Positions 10,093-19,453 of a DNA stretch of 64,000 bases are shown in pieces (positions within the stretch are counted from its first letter, which is position 1; each line of letters opens with the position of its first letter). The position numbers and the translations under genes were made by a program. This DNA is from an uncultured Chryseobacterium sp. Its GTDB lineage: Bacteria; Bacteroidota; Bacteroidia; Flavobacteriales; Weeksellaceae. The DNA lies in contig CAJYGB010000006.1 in the NCBI GenBank assembly GCA_913774355.1, forward strand, positions 124,001 to 188,000, read 5' to 3'. Under the pieces are notes generated by a model. The model made no database searches and was not told the DNA's origin. It saw nothing but the letters and a program-made list of their open reading frames with translations.

Positions 10093-10938
10093 ATGAACAA
10101 AAAAATACATCATATCGTTCCGTTTTTATCTTTCGTCCTGCTTCTGTCGGCATGTCAGCCACAAAACCTTGCCCGGAAAACAGCGGATAAACACAATAAA
10201 AAAATCACCCGGATTTTCCTGATTGGTGATTCCACCATGGCGGATTATACCGGCGATTACGATCCCGGAAAGGATTATATGAAAGTACGCTACCCGATTA
10301 CCGGCTGGGGACAGGTATTTCAGCCGTTTTTTGCGAAAGACAGCCTGGCTTTCCTGAAACCTGCCGTTACAACCGATTCGGTTCAGGTGATCGATAAAGC
10401 CCATGGCGGAAGGAGCACCCGTACTTTTTTCCAGGAAGGAAGATGGCGGCAGGTGTATGAGCAATTGCAGCCCGGAGATTATGTCATCATGCAGTTCGGT
10501 CACAACGACGGTTCCGAAAAACATCCGGATCGTTACGTTAACATCCAGGGGTACAAGGAATTCCTGCGCCTGTTCGTCAGCCAGACCCGGCAGAAAGGAG
10601 GAAACCCGGTGATCCTGACACCCGTTGCCCGGAATTATCCGTGGAAAGACGGCAGGCTGGAAAATGTGCACGGCGAATACTGGAAAGCACCTGCCGAAGT
10701 AGCATCGGAAATGAAGGTTCCCTGCATCGATCTGAACAAACTTTCCATGGATTATTTTACTGAAAAAGGACAGGATTTTACCACCCGCCAGTATTTCATG
10801 AATTTTCCTGCCCATACGTACGAAGCGTATCCCGAAGGCCAGAAGGACAATACCCACTTCCAGCCGGAAGGCGCAAAAGCCGTCGCAGCGATCGTTTACC
10901 GTGAATTAAAAAAAATACTCAGCACTCAAAAAAAATAA
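10093..10938 (+). CDS. SGNH-hydrolase rhamnogalacturonan acetylesterase, CE12-like, copy 1
   Basis: This enzyme removes acetyl groups from pectin backbones. It is 281 aa with a lipoprotein signal (LLSACQPQ, Cys near 17). The SGNH blocks are clear: FLIGDSTMADY (nucleophile Ser), GGRSTRTF (Gly of the oxyanion hole), MQFGHNDGSEKHP (Asn block) and DNTHFQPEGA (catalytic Asp and His). The GH28 gene starts 1 nt after its stop, which indicates translational coupling. A second, shorter CE12-like gene is at 14739. Confidence 0.92.
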   Translation: MNKKIHHIVPFLSFVLLLSACQPQNLARKTADKHNKKITRIFLIGDSTMADYTGDYDPGKDYMKVRYPITGWGQVFQPFFAKDSLAFLKPAVTTDSVQVIDKAHGGRSTRTFFQEGRWRQVYEQLQPGDYVIMQFGHNDGSEKHPDRYVNIQGYKEFLRLFVSQTRQKGGNPVILTPVARNYPWKDGRLENVHGEYWKAPAEVASEMKVPCIDLNKLSMDYFTEKGQDFTTRQYFMNFPAHTYEAYPEGQKDNTHFQPEGAKAVAAIVYRELKKILSTQKK

Positions 10939-10939
10939 A

Positions 10940-12607
10940 ATGAAGAAGTCTTTTAAAGTAATAGGATTGGCAGCAGCCCTGCTGTTTTCAACACAGGGAT
11001 TCGCCCAGAATATAGATCTTTATAAAAATATTGAATTTAAAATGTCGAAGGTAGCGGAAACTTCTTTTCCTGCCAAAAGGGTTTTCCTTACCGAGTTTGG
11101 CGGTGTGCCCGGCGGAACTGTAAAAAATACCGAAGCTTTCAGAAAAGCAATTGACGCATTGAGCAAAAAAGGCGGCGGCAGGCTGGTGGTGCCTCGCGGC
11201 ATGTGGCTCACCGGGCCCATCGAGCTGAAAAGCAACATCAACCTTCATGTAGAAGAAGGGGCTTTTATCGTATTCAGCAAAGATAAAAACGATTATCCGC
11301 TGGTGGACGTAAGTTTTGAGGGGCTGAATACCATCCGTTGCCAGTCGCCCATTTCTGCGAAGAACGCCACCAATATTGCCATTACCGGAAAAGGGGTGAT
11401 CGACGGCAGCGGCGATGCCTGGAGGGCCGTTAAAAAAAGCAAGGTTTCGGAATCCCAGTGGAAGGAAATCACCGCATCCGGCGGAATACTTTCCTCCGAC
11501 GGCAAAAACTGGTATCCTTCCGAGAGCTATAAGAAAGGACTGGAAAGCAGCTCCAATTTCAATGTTCCCGATAAGATTTCCAAAGATCAGCTGGTGACGG
11601 TGAAAGATTTCCTCCGTCCGGTGATGGTAAGCCTGGTAGGCTGTGATAAGGTCCTGCTGGACGGTCCTACTTTCCAGAATTCACCGGCCTGGAACCTCCA
11701 CCCGCTGATGTGCTCCAATGTGATTTTAAGAAACCTGACCGTAAGAAACCCATGGTATTCGCAGAACGGCGACGGGGTCGACCTGGAATCCTGCAAAAAC
11801 GTTCTGATCTACGATAACCGCTTCGATGTGGGTGACGATGCCATCTGCATCAAATCCGGAAAAGATGAAGACGGAAGGAAAAGAGGGATGCCTACGGAAA
11901 ATGTGATCATTAAAAACAATGTGGTCTACCACGGCCACGGAGGATTCGTGGTAGGCAGCGAAATGTCGGGAGGTGCCCGGAACATCCACGTTTCCGACTG
12001 CACGTTCATCGGGACGGATATCGGATTGAGGTTTAAAACTACCCGCGGAAGAGGTGGCATCGTGGAAAATATTTACATCAAAAATATCGACATGATTAAC
12101 ATCCCGACCCAGGTGATCGGCTTCAATATGTTTTACGAAGGAGCTTCGCCGGTACTGGAAGACGGGCAGAAAAAAGAAGGCAATCAAGCTCCTGAAAAAA
12201 CCTATCCGGTAACTGCGGAAACCCCGGTATTCAGGAATATCTTTTTTAAAAACATTACGGCCGTAAACTCCGATGAAGCAATTACCTTATCCGGACTGGC
12301 GGAAATGAACCTTAAGAATATCGTGATTGAAGATTCACAGTTTGACACCAGAAAGGCTTTAACCATTGTGGATGCGGACGGAATCCGGCTGAAAAATGTG
12401 AAGCTGAAATATTCCGAAGGAACGGGAGCCACCATTTACAACAGTAAAAACATCAACCTATCCACCGTGAAATTTGAATCGGCTAACCAACCGTATGTGA
12501 AGGTTCTGGGAAATAAAACAACAGCAGTATTGCTGCCGAAAGAAATTACGGCAGATAGAAACCTGGTTTCCATCGGAGCCGATGTTAATAAAAATGCAGT
12601 TCAATAA
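10940..12607 (+). CDS. GH28 polygalacturonase / rhamnogalacturonase-like enzyme
   Basis: A right-handed beta-helix hydrolase of galacturonan or rhamnogalacturonan. It is 555 aa with a signal peptide (ends QGFAQ at about residue 23). Conserved GH28 motifs appear in order: QNGDGVDLESC near residue 275, GDDAICIKSG near 300, HGHGGFVVGSEMSGG near 332 and LRFKTTRGRGG near 363 (the RxK substrate-binding pair). The long insert between about residues 150 and 220 is typical of exo-acting bacterial members, so exo-activity is my preferred reading. It lies directly between the CE12 and esterase genes. Confidence 0.93.
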   Translation: MKKSFKVIGLAAALLFSTQGFAQNIDLYKNIEFKMSKVAETSFPAKRVFLTEFGGVPGGTVKNTEAFRKAIDALSKKGGGRLVVPRGMWLTGPIELKSNINLHVEEGAFIVFSKDKNDYPLVDVSFEGLNTIRCQSPISAKNATNIAITGKGVIDGSGDAWRAVKKSKVSESQWKEITASGGILSSDGKNWYPSESYKKGLESSSNFNVPDKISKDQLVTVKDFLRPVMVSLVGCDKVLLDGPTFQNSPAWNLHPLMCSNVILRNLTVRNPWYSQNGDGVDLESCKNVLIYDNRFDVGDDAICIKSGKDEDGRKRGMPTENVIIKNNVVYHGHGGFVVGSEMSGGARNIHVSDCTFIGTDIGLRFKTTRGRGGIVENIYIKNIDMINIPTQVIGFNMFYEGASPVLEDGQKKEGNQAPEKTYPVTAETPVFRNIFFKNITAVNSDEAITLSGLAEMNLKNIVIEDSQFDTRKALTIVDADGIRLKNVKLKYSEGTGATIYNSKNINLSTVKFESANQPYVKVLGNKTTAVLLPKEITADRNLVSIGADVNKNAVQ

Positions 12608-12622
12608 AAACGCCGCCCAAGG

Positions 12623-13531
12623 ATGATTTTTAGCGCAAGACTTACTTATATTTCTATTTTTGTTATCGGGACTATGGCTTTCGGGCAGATACAACGCCCG
12701 AACGCCATTCCCTATACCAACGAAGCTACATTTGAAAAATTCAAAAAGAAATATCCTTTCGTCACACCGATCGACCGGCCGGTGCCGCAAAACATCAGCA
12801 TCGATCAGGATGTGGAATATGGCCATATCAAGGGACTCTCTTTAAAGGCCGATGTCTATTATCCGAAAGACCGTTCCGGAAAATATCCCGGCGTGGCCAT
12901 GGTTCACGGCGGAGGCTGGATTTCCGGGAGCAAGGAAAATGAAAAGTTCATGGCCGTGGAGCTGGCTTCAAAAGGCTATGTGGTCATTGCAGTCGGTTAC
13001 CGGCTGGCAGATGTTGCGCCCTACCCTGCCGGTGTGGAAGATATTGAAACCGGTATTGAATGGCTGAAGAAAAATCACCGCAGATATGGTTTAAATAAAA
13101 AGAAAGTAGCCGTCCTGGGAGAATCTGCCGGCGCCCAGATCGCCACGCTGGTCGGGGTAAGAGCCGGAAATAAAATACAGGCGATTGTAAATGTAGACGG
13201 AATCGTTTCGTTCATTCACCCGGAAGCGGAAGAAAGTACCTATGCCGCTTACTGGCTGGGCGGAGACCGTATAACCCATCTGAAGAAATGGACCGAAGCA
13301 TCACCACTGGAGTACGTTGATAAAAAGACACCGCCTACCCTGTTCATCAACAGTTCGCAGCCGCGTTTCCATGCCGGACGGGACGATATGATGAATAAGC
13401 TGAAAGGTTTTAAGACCTATACGGAGGTTCACGAAATCAAGGATACACCGCACTCGTTCTGGTCGGCGGACCCTTGGTTTACCGAAACGCTGAATGTCAC
13501 CGTGCGTTTTTTAGACCGGGTTTTGAAATAA
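12623..13531 (+). CDS. secreted alpha/beta-hydrolase esterase, BD-FAE/acetylesterase-like
   Basis: 302 aa with a signal peptide (residues 1-20). It shows an oxyanion hole HGGGWISGS near residue 95, nucleophile elbow GESAGAQIA near 172, and a late His in TPHSFWS near 281. This is the hormone-sensitive-lipase/carboxylesterase layout seen in acetyl and feruloyl esterases of plant-glycan loci. The 15-nt spacing from GH28 places it at the end of that operon. Substrate is inferred to be acetyl or hydroxycinnamoyl esters on pectin; a general carboxylesterase is the alternative. Confidence 0.87.
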   Translation: MIFSARLTYISIFVIGTMAFGQIQRPNAIPYTNEATFEKFKKKYPFVTPIDRPVPQNISIDQDVEYGHIKGLSLKADVYYPKDRSGKYPGVAMVHGGGWISGSKENEKFMAVELASKGYVVIAVGYRLADVAPYPAGVEDIETGIEWLKKNHRRYGLNKKKVAVLGESAGAQIATLVGVRAGNKIQAIVNVDGIVSFIHPEAEESTYAAYWLGGDRITHLKKWTEASPLEYVDKKTPPTLFINSSQPRFHAGRDDMMNKLKGFKTYTEVHEIKDTPHSFWSADPWFTETLNVTVRFLDRVLK

Positions 13532-13590
13532 TAAACTTTGGCTAAATTGACAGGTTTGGCTAAAGCCGAATTCCAATTTCCCATGAAGCC

Positions 13591-13602
13591 GGGCTAAAGC
13601 CC
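13591..13602. repeat. short palindromic repeat GGGCTAAAGCCC
   Basis: A perfect 5-bp stem with AA loop lies in the 189-nt gap between the esterase and the second pectinesterase. A similar sequence (GGCTAAAGCC) lies 40 nt upstream. It belongs to the small intergenic palindromes scattered through this window. Confidence 0.5.
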
Positions 13603-13720
13603 GCCCCTATTGATAATCAAACAAACACTCGCATAACATTTTTTTTAAACCCAAAGTATCGAATCAATATCAGAAGAGTAAATAAAAATTTTGCGTTAAA
13701 AACAAACCAACCTTCAGCTC

Positions 13721-14689
13721 ATGAAAAAATTACTGGTCGTACTTTTCATTTCAATCATCAATTTCCTTTTCGCAGGAAATGAGCCTTATGTAAAAATAAC
13801 GGTAGCCCGGGACGGAAGCGGAGATTTTACTTCCATTCAGAAAGCCGTCAATTCCATCCGCGACTTAGGCCCTGCAGAAGCATTGGTTTTTATCAGATCC
13901 GGGATCTATGAAGAGAAAGTAGTCATTCCGTCTTCCAAACATAAGATTACCCTCGAAGGAGAAAATAAAGAGGCTACCATCATCACCAATAATGATTTTT
14001 CCGGGAAAGCGGATGCATTCAACGAAAAAATGACCACCTTCAATTCGTATACGCTGCTGGTGATGGGCGACGACATTACGATCCGCAACCTGACGGTCCG
14101 CAATTCTTCCTGCAATGAAAGACAGGCGGTTTCCCTTCATGTGGAAGGCGACCGTTTCATCATGAAAGATTCAAAGATCCTGGGATGCCAGGATACCCTC
14201 TATGCTGCGACCAACCACAGCCGACAGTATTTTGAGAACTGCTATATTGAAGGGACAACGGATTTTATTTTCGGACAGGCAACCGCTGTTTTTAGAAACT
14301 GTACGATCAACAGCCTGGCCGATTCTTATATCACAGCTGCAGCAACGGAGGCCGACCGGACTTACGGATTCGTCTTTTTAGACTGCCAGCTCACTGCCAA
14401 AGAAGGCATCACCAAGGTCTATCTGGGAAGACCCTGGCGGCCGTATGCGAAAACGGTTTTTATCGATACCACAATGGGGAAACACATTCTTCCCGAAGGC
14501 TGGAATCCGTGGAAAGGCGACAAAATGTTTCCTTATAAAGAAAAAACCGCATCCTATGCAGAATACGGAAGCAAAGGCGAAGGCGGGAACATCAGGAAAA
14601 GGGTCGGCTGGTCTCATCAATTGACAAAAAAAGATCTGAAGAATTATACCTTAACGAAAATCCTGAACGGCTGGATCCCTACCCCCTAA
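13721..14689 (+). CDS. pectin methylesterase, CE8 (pectinesterase), copy 2
   Basis: 322 aa with a signal peptide (MKKLLVVLFISIINFLFAG). All CE8 landmarks are present: GIYEEKVVIP near residue 68, CQDTLYAATNHSRQYFENC (first catalytic Asp), EGTTDFIFGQATAVF (second catalytic Asp) and YLGRPWRPYAKTVFID (conserved Arg). Against copy 1 at 4534 the core motifs match closely but loops differ, suggesting different methylation patterns or positions as targets (inference). The gene is followed 49 nt later by the second CE12 gene. Confidence 0.94.
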   Translation: MKKLLVVLFISIINFLFAGNEPYVKITVARDGSGDFTSIQKAVNSIRDLGPAEALVFIRSGIYEEKVVIPSSKHKITLEGENKEATIITNNDFSGKADAFNEKMTTFNSYTLLVMGDDITIRNLTVRNSSCNERQAVSLHVEGDRFIMKDSKILGCQDTLYAATNHSRQYFENCYIEGTTDFIFGQATAVFRNCTINSLADSYITAAATEADRTYGFVFLDCQLTAKEGITKVYLGRPWRPYAKTVFIDTTMGKHILPEGWNPWKGDKMFPYKEKTASYAEYGSKGEGGNIRKRVGWSHQLTKKDLKNYTLTKILNGWIPTP

Positions 14690-14738
14690 ATGACCGGACG
14701 GATTCAGACTGAAAAACATCAATTAAAACAAAAAGACA

Positions 14739-15476
14739 ATGAATAAAGTACTAAGTACCTTCCTGCTCTTTCTCTCGTGGTTGGCTTTTGCACAGCAGAA
14801 ACCGGTATTATTCCTGATCGGCGATTCAACGATGGCCAATAAGGAAAACCCGGATAAAAATCCGGAACATGGCTGGGGACAGGTCTTGCCACAGTTTTTC
14901 ACAGGTGGGATCGAAATTCAGAACCATGCGGTCAACGGCAGAAGTTCCAAGAGTTTCAGGACGGAAGGAAGGTGGGATCAGGTAGAAAAGCAGCTGAAAA
15001 AAGGAGATTTTGTGATCATTGAATTCGGCCACAACGACCAGAAGGTGAAAGATTCCGCCAAATTTACGAATCCGTATACCCAATACCGGGCAAACCTGGA
15101 GAGGTATGTGAATGAGACCAGAGACAAAGGAGCCATCCCCATCCTGATGACTTCCATCGTGAGGAGGAACTTCAATGAAGACGGCGTCCTGACCGATACC
15201 CACAAAGAATACCCTCTGGTCGTAAGGATGGTAGCTGACGACATGAACGTGGCGTTTGTGGATATGCAGCTGCTCACCGAACAGCTGGAAATTTCTTACG
15301 GCCCGGAAAAGTCGAAAAAGCTTCACCTCCACTATAAAGAAGGTGAAAATCCGTATTATCCGAAAGGCAAGGAAGACGATACCCATTTATCAAAAGAAGG
15401 AGCCGAAGCCGTTGCCGGACTGGCGGTAAAAAAACTGAAAACCATGAAAACGGGATTGGAAAAATACATGAAATAA
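14739..15476 (+). CDS. SGNH-hydrolase rhamnogalacturonan acetylesterase, CE12-like, copy 2
   Basis: 245 aa with a signal peptide (ends LAFAQ at about residue 18), so periplasmic rather than lipid anchored like copy 1. SGNH blocks: FLIGDSTMANKE (Ser), NHAVNGRSSKSF (Gly/Asn), IEFGHNDQKVKD (Asn) and DDTHLSKEGA (Asp/His). It lacks the insertion found near residue 60 of copy 1. Pairing of a pectinesterase with this gene suggests joint removal of methyl and acetyl esters. Confidence 0.92.
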   Translation: MNKVLSTFLLFLSWLAFAQQKPVLFLIGDSTMANKENPDKNPEHGWGQVLPQFFTGGIEIQNHAVNGRSSKSFRTEGRWDQVEKQLKKGDFVIIEFGHNDQKVKDSAKFTNPYTQYRANLERYVNETRDKGAIPILMTSIVRRNFNEDGVLTDTHKEYPLVVRMVADDMNVAFVDMQLLTEQLEISYGPEKSKKLHLHYKEGENPYYPKGKEDDTHLSKEGAEAVAGLAVKKLKTMKTGLEKYMK

Positions 15477-15917
15477 GCTACCGGGAATTGCATGTATTTT
15501 CATTGATGATTGTATTTTAGTGAACGCAGAACTCAAAGAGAATCCGAACTCTGCACAGTGCTGAAAGTTTCATGGAGCCGTCTGAATGTGTCGAATCTTG
15601 GATTTCACTTATAAAAGATGACCAAAGCAGCTGCTTAATTCAAGTACAATTTTGACTTTGCCTTTAGGAAAACTATGAAAAACAACATCTAAATTTCAAC
15701 GCTCTATTTGTCATCCCGGCAGGGAAATCCAGACATCGTGTTGGAGATAAAAAAGATTCGGATTTAGATTCTTTCAGAATGACAAACTATACGGATCACG
15801 GGTATATTTTAATGGATTTTTTTTTATTTTGCATCATGATTCTTTGGGTTAAAGTAAATGAATCATCGATATTTAATCTGACTTCCCTATGGATTTAAAA
15901 CATTTAATCAGTAAAAA
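15477..15917. other. intergenic region, no gene seen
   Basis: 441 nt with no supported coding sequence. Around 15709-15775 lies a stretch (TTTGTCATCCCGGCAGG, then GTTGGAGATAAAAAAGATTC) resembling 23317-23370, so it is a dispersed intergenic repeat. The long gap suggests the KdgF gene has its own promoter, but none is obvious. Confidence 0.45.
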
Positions 15918-16262
15918 ATGAATTTCAAAAAAGAATCTTTCTTTGACGGCACTTCAGGCTGGGAAGAACTTGGCGGCGGTGTTTCGCGGCAGTTTGTAGG
16001 CTACAATTCCCAGATCATGATGGTGATTGTAAAATTCGAGAAAGAAGCAATCGGCGCAGTGCACCAGCATTTCCATTCGCAAATTACCTATGTGGCGGAG
16101 GGAATTTTTGAGGTGACTGTTGACGGTGAAACGAAAATCCTCCGGAATGGTGACGGATTTTTCGCACAGCCCAACATTTTCCACGGGGTGAAATGCCTGG
16201 AAGCAGGACAGCTCATCGACTCGTTTGCTCCGTTCAGGGAAGATTTTGTGAAAAGTAAATAA
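15918..16262 (+). CDS. kdgF: KdgF-like cupin, unsaturated uronate linearisation
   Basis: 114 aa, a single cupin barrel without signal peptide, so cytoplasmic. KdgF proteins convert 4,5-unsaturated galacturonate released by lyases and GH105 into its linear keto form on the way to 2-keto-3-deoxygluconate. Metal-ligand pattern visible: HQHFHSQ near residues 47-53 and a late His in NIFHGV near 94, plus the conserved end LIDSFAPFREDFV. Context in a pectin locus supports the call. The symbol is by family resemblance; a generic small cupin is the alternative. Confidence 0.82.
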   Translation: MNFKKESFFDGTSGWEELGGGVSRQFVGYNSQIMMVIVKFEKEAIGAVHQHFHSQITYVAEGIFEVTVDGETKILRNGDGFFAQPNIFHGVKCLEAGQLIDSFAPFREDFVKSK

Positions 16263-16962
16263 CGTGAATCCGGTCATATCGAAATCATAGTCAGTGGATT
16301 ATTTGATTCAAAAACAAAACTAAGGCGAATTCAGTCGGTATTTCTAATACCACCCATTCCGGACAAATAAACGGTTTACGCTCCTGTCAGAATCTTATTC
16401 TATCCAGTACCAAGCCGTTTCTTTGGGACTTCAAAATACCCTGATTCAAAAGTAACCGAAGCTACCTATTCATGATAAAATAAGAATTTCGGGTAAATTG
16501 ATTACCAATTTAGTTTGATAATCAAAGCCCTGGATCCTATATCTGACAAGAAAACTTCCGCCATCCGGCTTTTCTCTCCCGGCTTCATAATTCATCTTAA
16601 ACCATTGAAAAATAAATAAATACAATAAAACCACGTGAAATTAAGTTCTAACTTACATCTGATAAGCCAGGTGATCTTTTTGTTCCCTATCAATTGGAAA
16701 TCTGCACAAGACTTTTACGTTAAAAAATTACCGTCCTGTGAGACTTATCTATTAAACATTTCAGCAATTTAAAATAAGTAAGACACGAATAATTTTTTTT
16801 GATCAAAAAGCTTTATTTAATTTAATTAATTCATAAATTGAAACCGATTGAACATCATTTATTTTTAAAATTTTAAACTTAAATTTAAAAATACAATATT
16901 TTAAAAAGCCTTTAGGTAATAAATTAATAACTTTAAATTCTAACCAAATAACAGTATGCCTT
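16263..16962. other. 700-nt intergenic region, no gene seen
   Basis: No coding sequence with supporting features on either strand. The last 200 nt are strongly AT rich and probably hold the promoter of the PL1 gene, but no full consensus promoter is visible. The size is unusual for this otherwise compact locus. Confidence 0.45.
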
Positions 16963-18066
16963 ATGAAGAAAAATTTCAAAGTATCATTTTTAACCGTTGC
17001 GGTAAGTGCCGCTTTTTTCATGGCCTCGTGCAGGCAGGAAGATCCGCAAACCGATTTATCGGGAAATCCCGGTGAACAGAACCCGAAAAGAGAAGCCGCA
17101 GCGGCACTGGCCGATTGTTTGGCTCCCGGATGGGCTTCCCAGAACGGCGGGACCACCGGTGGCGGAACGGCGGCCGAAACCACGGTAACGACGTATGCCC
17201 AACTGAAAGCAGCCATCGAAAATACTTCGGTAAAAGTGATCAGGGTATCCGGTACGATCAGCATTACCGCCCGCCTGTCTTTCCAGGACCAGACCGGAAA
17301 AACCATCTACGGAGCAAGCGGTGCCAAACTGGTATCCACGAATCAGACCGCCGACGGATCCGGGATCATCAACATCAAACGATGCAGCAACATCATTATC
17401 CGGAATCTTATTTTTGAAGGACCCGGTGCCTACGATACCGACGGCTGGGACAACGCCATCCTGGATGACTGTCGGAACGTCTGGATCGACCATTGTGAAT
17501 TCAGGGACGGTGTGGACGGTAATTTCGACATCAAAAACAAATCCGATTACATTACGGTTTCCTACAGCAAGTTCCATTACCTGAAAACCCCCAAAGCAGG
17601 CGGTCCCGGCGGAACGGACGACCACCGTTTCTCCAACCTCATCGGTTCCAGCGACGGTGCCACCGCCGATGCCGGCAAGCTGAACGTTACGTTTGTGCGC
17701 TGCTGGTGGGCTCCCGGGTGCAGGGAACGGATGCCACGGGTACGCTACGGGAAAATCCATATCCTTAACAGCTACTTCAACAGTTCAGTAAGCAACAAAT
17801 GCATTGCTGCCGGCGTTCAGGCCAATATCCTGGTCGAAAGAAACATCTTTGAAAACGTCAAAAACCCGATCAGTCTTGAATCCGGCCTTACCGCCGTTAC
17901 CCAGACCGGAAACAGTTTCGTGAACGTTACCGGCAATACGTCGGGAAGCGGTACCGCATTTACCCCACCCTACAGCATTACCAAGCTGAACGTAGCCGAC
18001 GTAAAATCGAATGTTACCGCCAATGCCGGGGCTACGCTGAGCGGTAACGTCTGCACTTCATTGTAA
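16963..18066 (+). CDS. pectate lyase, PL1 family, lipoprotein
   Basis: Cleaves de-esterified homogalacturonan by beta-elimination, needing calcium. 367 aa with a lipoprotein signal (MASCRQE, Cys at about residue 23), then a low-complexity linker and the Pel beta-helix. Diagnostic PL1 motifs: NVWIDHCEF near residue 177 (the vWiDH signature) and CRERMPRVRYGK near 255 containing the catalytic Arg. The WWAPGC before it is typical of bacterial PL1. A strong terminator follows, and the gene is convergent with the PL10 gene. Confidence 0.94.
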   Translation: MKKNFKVSFLTVAVSAAFFMASCRQEDPQTDLSGNPGEQNPKREAAAALADCLAPGWASQNGGTTGGGTAAETTVTTYAQLKAAIENTSVKVIRVSGTISITARLSFQDQTGKTIYGASGAKLVSTNQTADGSGIINIKRCSNIIIRNLIFEGPGAYDTDGWDNAILDDCRNVWIDHCEFRDGVDGNFDIKNKSDYITVSYSKFHYLKTPKAGGPGGTDDHRFSNLIGSSDGATADAGKLNVTFVRCWWAPGCRERMPRVRYGKIHILNSYFNSSVSNKCIAAGVQANILVERNIFENVKNPISLESGLTAVTQTGNSFVNVTGNTSGSGTAFTPPYSITKLNVADVKSNVTANAGATLSGNVCTSL

Positions 18067-18084
18067 AACAAATAAATACCAGAG

Positions 18085-18108
18085 AAAAACCGGGAATTCC
18101 CGGTTTTT
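18085..18108 (+). terminator. intrinsic terminator after the PL1 lyase
   Basis: A perfect 10-bp stem AAAAACCGGG / CCCGGTTTTT with AATT loop, followed by GTTTTTTT. It lies 18 nt after the PL1 stop codon. Confidence 0.88.
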
Positions 18109-18328
18109 GTTTTTTTCACTAACACATAAGTAACATAAGATTTTCAGAATAAAGTATTATGGCTGTTTTTATGGAGTGGCATTCCTTTGGCTGAGCGGAG
18201 CCGAAGCCACGTCATCATTTGTGAAAATATAAACGATCTTCAAAAGGATTTTTAACCGCAAAAGTCACAAAAGATATTCATGACGAAGAAAAAGTTAAAT
18301 ACCTAATGCTGTCAAAAGTCCAAAAAAG

Positions 18329-18380
18329 TTTTTAAAAATCTTTGATTTTTATTCTGATGTGCTCTAAAATATTTTCAGGC
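18329..18380 (-). repeat. dispersed repeat, inverted copy of 23394-23440
   Basis: A segment of about 50 nt (contains GATGTGCTCTAAAATATTTTCAG) reappears in the opposite orientation at 23394-23440 with only a few differences. It lies in the 357-nt gap between PL1 and PL10, where I see no gene. Confidence 0.6.
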
Positions 18381-18423
18381 TATCGGATGCTCTCCCATGA
18401 CTTATGTGTTAAAGTAAAAAGCT

Positions 18424-19446
18424 TTACTCCTGAATTTTATTTTTCTCCAGCCATTTCGGATATTCTTTAGCGATCAGCTTCCGGGCGTAATCCCCGAACC
18501 AGCTGTAGCCGTTCCTACGCTCTTCAGAAACTTCGTTGTAGTTGTATTTAACACTTCCGTCACGGTCACCAAACAGCGGTCTGTTGTCATGAATGTCATA
18601 AAATCTTGCCCAGATCACGGAGTTTTTGTCTTCGGCCAGGATCCTGACGGTTTTCCCGTTCTGTTTGCCGACCTCATAGCTATAGCCTTCAATGTCATGT
18701 TCCTGAAACCACCGAACGGCAGCTTTTACCGACCTTTCGATTTCCGGGCTTACGGGCTGCATCATCAGGAACCGTACGATGCCTACGGATTCGGCGGTGG
18801 CGAGGGAAACCGGCTCAAAGGCCCGGGCTTTCTCCGGCTGAAGGGTGATTTCGTTATACTGGTCGGCCCAGATGGTTGGCTTCCCGCTTTGAAGCACCTG
18901 TGTTTTTAAGATACAGACAATTCCTTTTTTTAATGCCTCTTCAGACTTTTGCTTTAATTTTTCATCAATAACCGCAAAATCATTTTTTCCTTCGGCAACG
19001 TTATATAAAACCGTCAGGGCATTGATCATCGCATTGTCGTTAAAAGTAATCTGCTTCCGGTACAGGCTTGTATTCGGGTAATACTGGGGAAACCCTCCGT
19101 TGTCGTACTGCATTGTCAGAAGGTAGCGGATTCCTTTCTCGGCCGCTTTCAGGTAGCCGGGATTCCGGGTTTCGGAATAGGCCTTTACCAAAGCATTGAT
19201 CTCACGGGAAGTTGCATTGTTGTCGATGGTCGCATGATCGTCGCCGGTCGATTTTATTTTACGCATCAGATTTTTATCGATGGGTAAGCTGTAATTAACC
19301 ACCGATTTATCTTCCAGCTGTTTGCCCCAGCCACCATTGGGAAGCTGATACAGCAGGATTTTTTCGGCCAGTGAGTCTTGCTTTTCCTGAGCGGATGAAG
19401 GTATCGTCCATAATCCCAGGACAAGGGCACAGATATTCAGTTTCAT
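18424..19446 (-). CDS. pelA: pectate lyase, PL10 family
   Basis: A second, structurally unrelated pectate lyase (alpha/alpha toroid). The start at 19446 is preferred over an in-frame ATG at 19470 because it gives a clean signal peptide (MKLNICALVLGLWTIPSSAQ) and avoids overlapping the upstream gene. PL10 features: LPNGGWGKQL near residue 35, TIDNNATSREINAL near 74, MQYDNGGFPQYYP near 112, TFNDNAMINAL near 135 and WADQYNEITLQPEKARAFE near 194. About 340 aa, normal for the family. Follows DUF4861 by 7 nt, so the pair is an operon. Confidence 0.93.
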   Translation of the reverse strand: MKLNICALVLGLWTIPSSAQEKQDSLAEKILLYQLPNGGWGKQLEDKSVVNYSLPIDKNLMRKIKSTGDDHATIDNNATSREINALVKAYSETRNPGYLKAAEKGIRYLLTMQYDNGGFPQYYPNTSLYRKQITFNDNAMINALTVLYNVAEGKNDFAVIDEKLKQKSEEALKKGIVCILKTQVLQSGKPTIWADQYNEITLQPEKARAFEPVSLATAESVGIVRFLMMQPVSPEIERSVKAAVRWFQEHDIEGYSYEVGKQNGKTVRILAEDKNSVIWARFYDIHDNRPLFGDRDGSVKYNYNEVSEERRNGYSWFGDYARKLIAKEYPKWLEKNKIQE

Positions 19447-19453
19447 AATTTTA

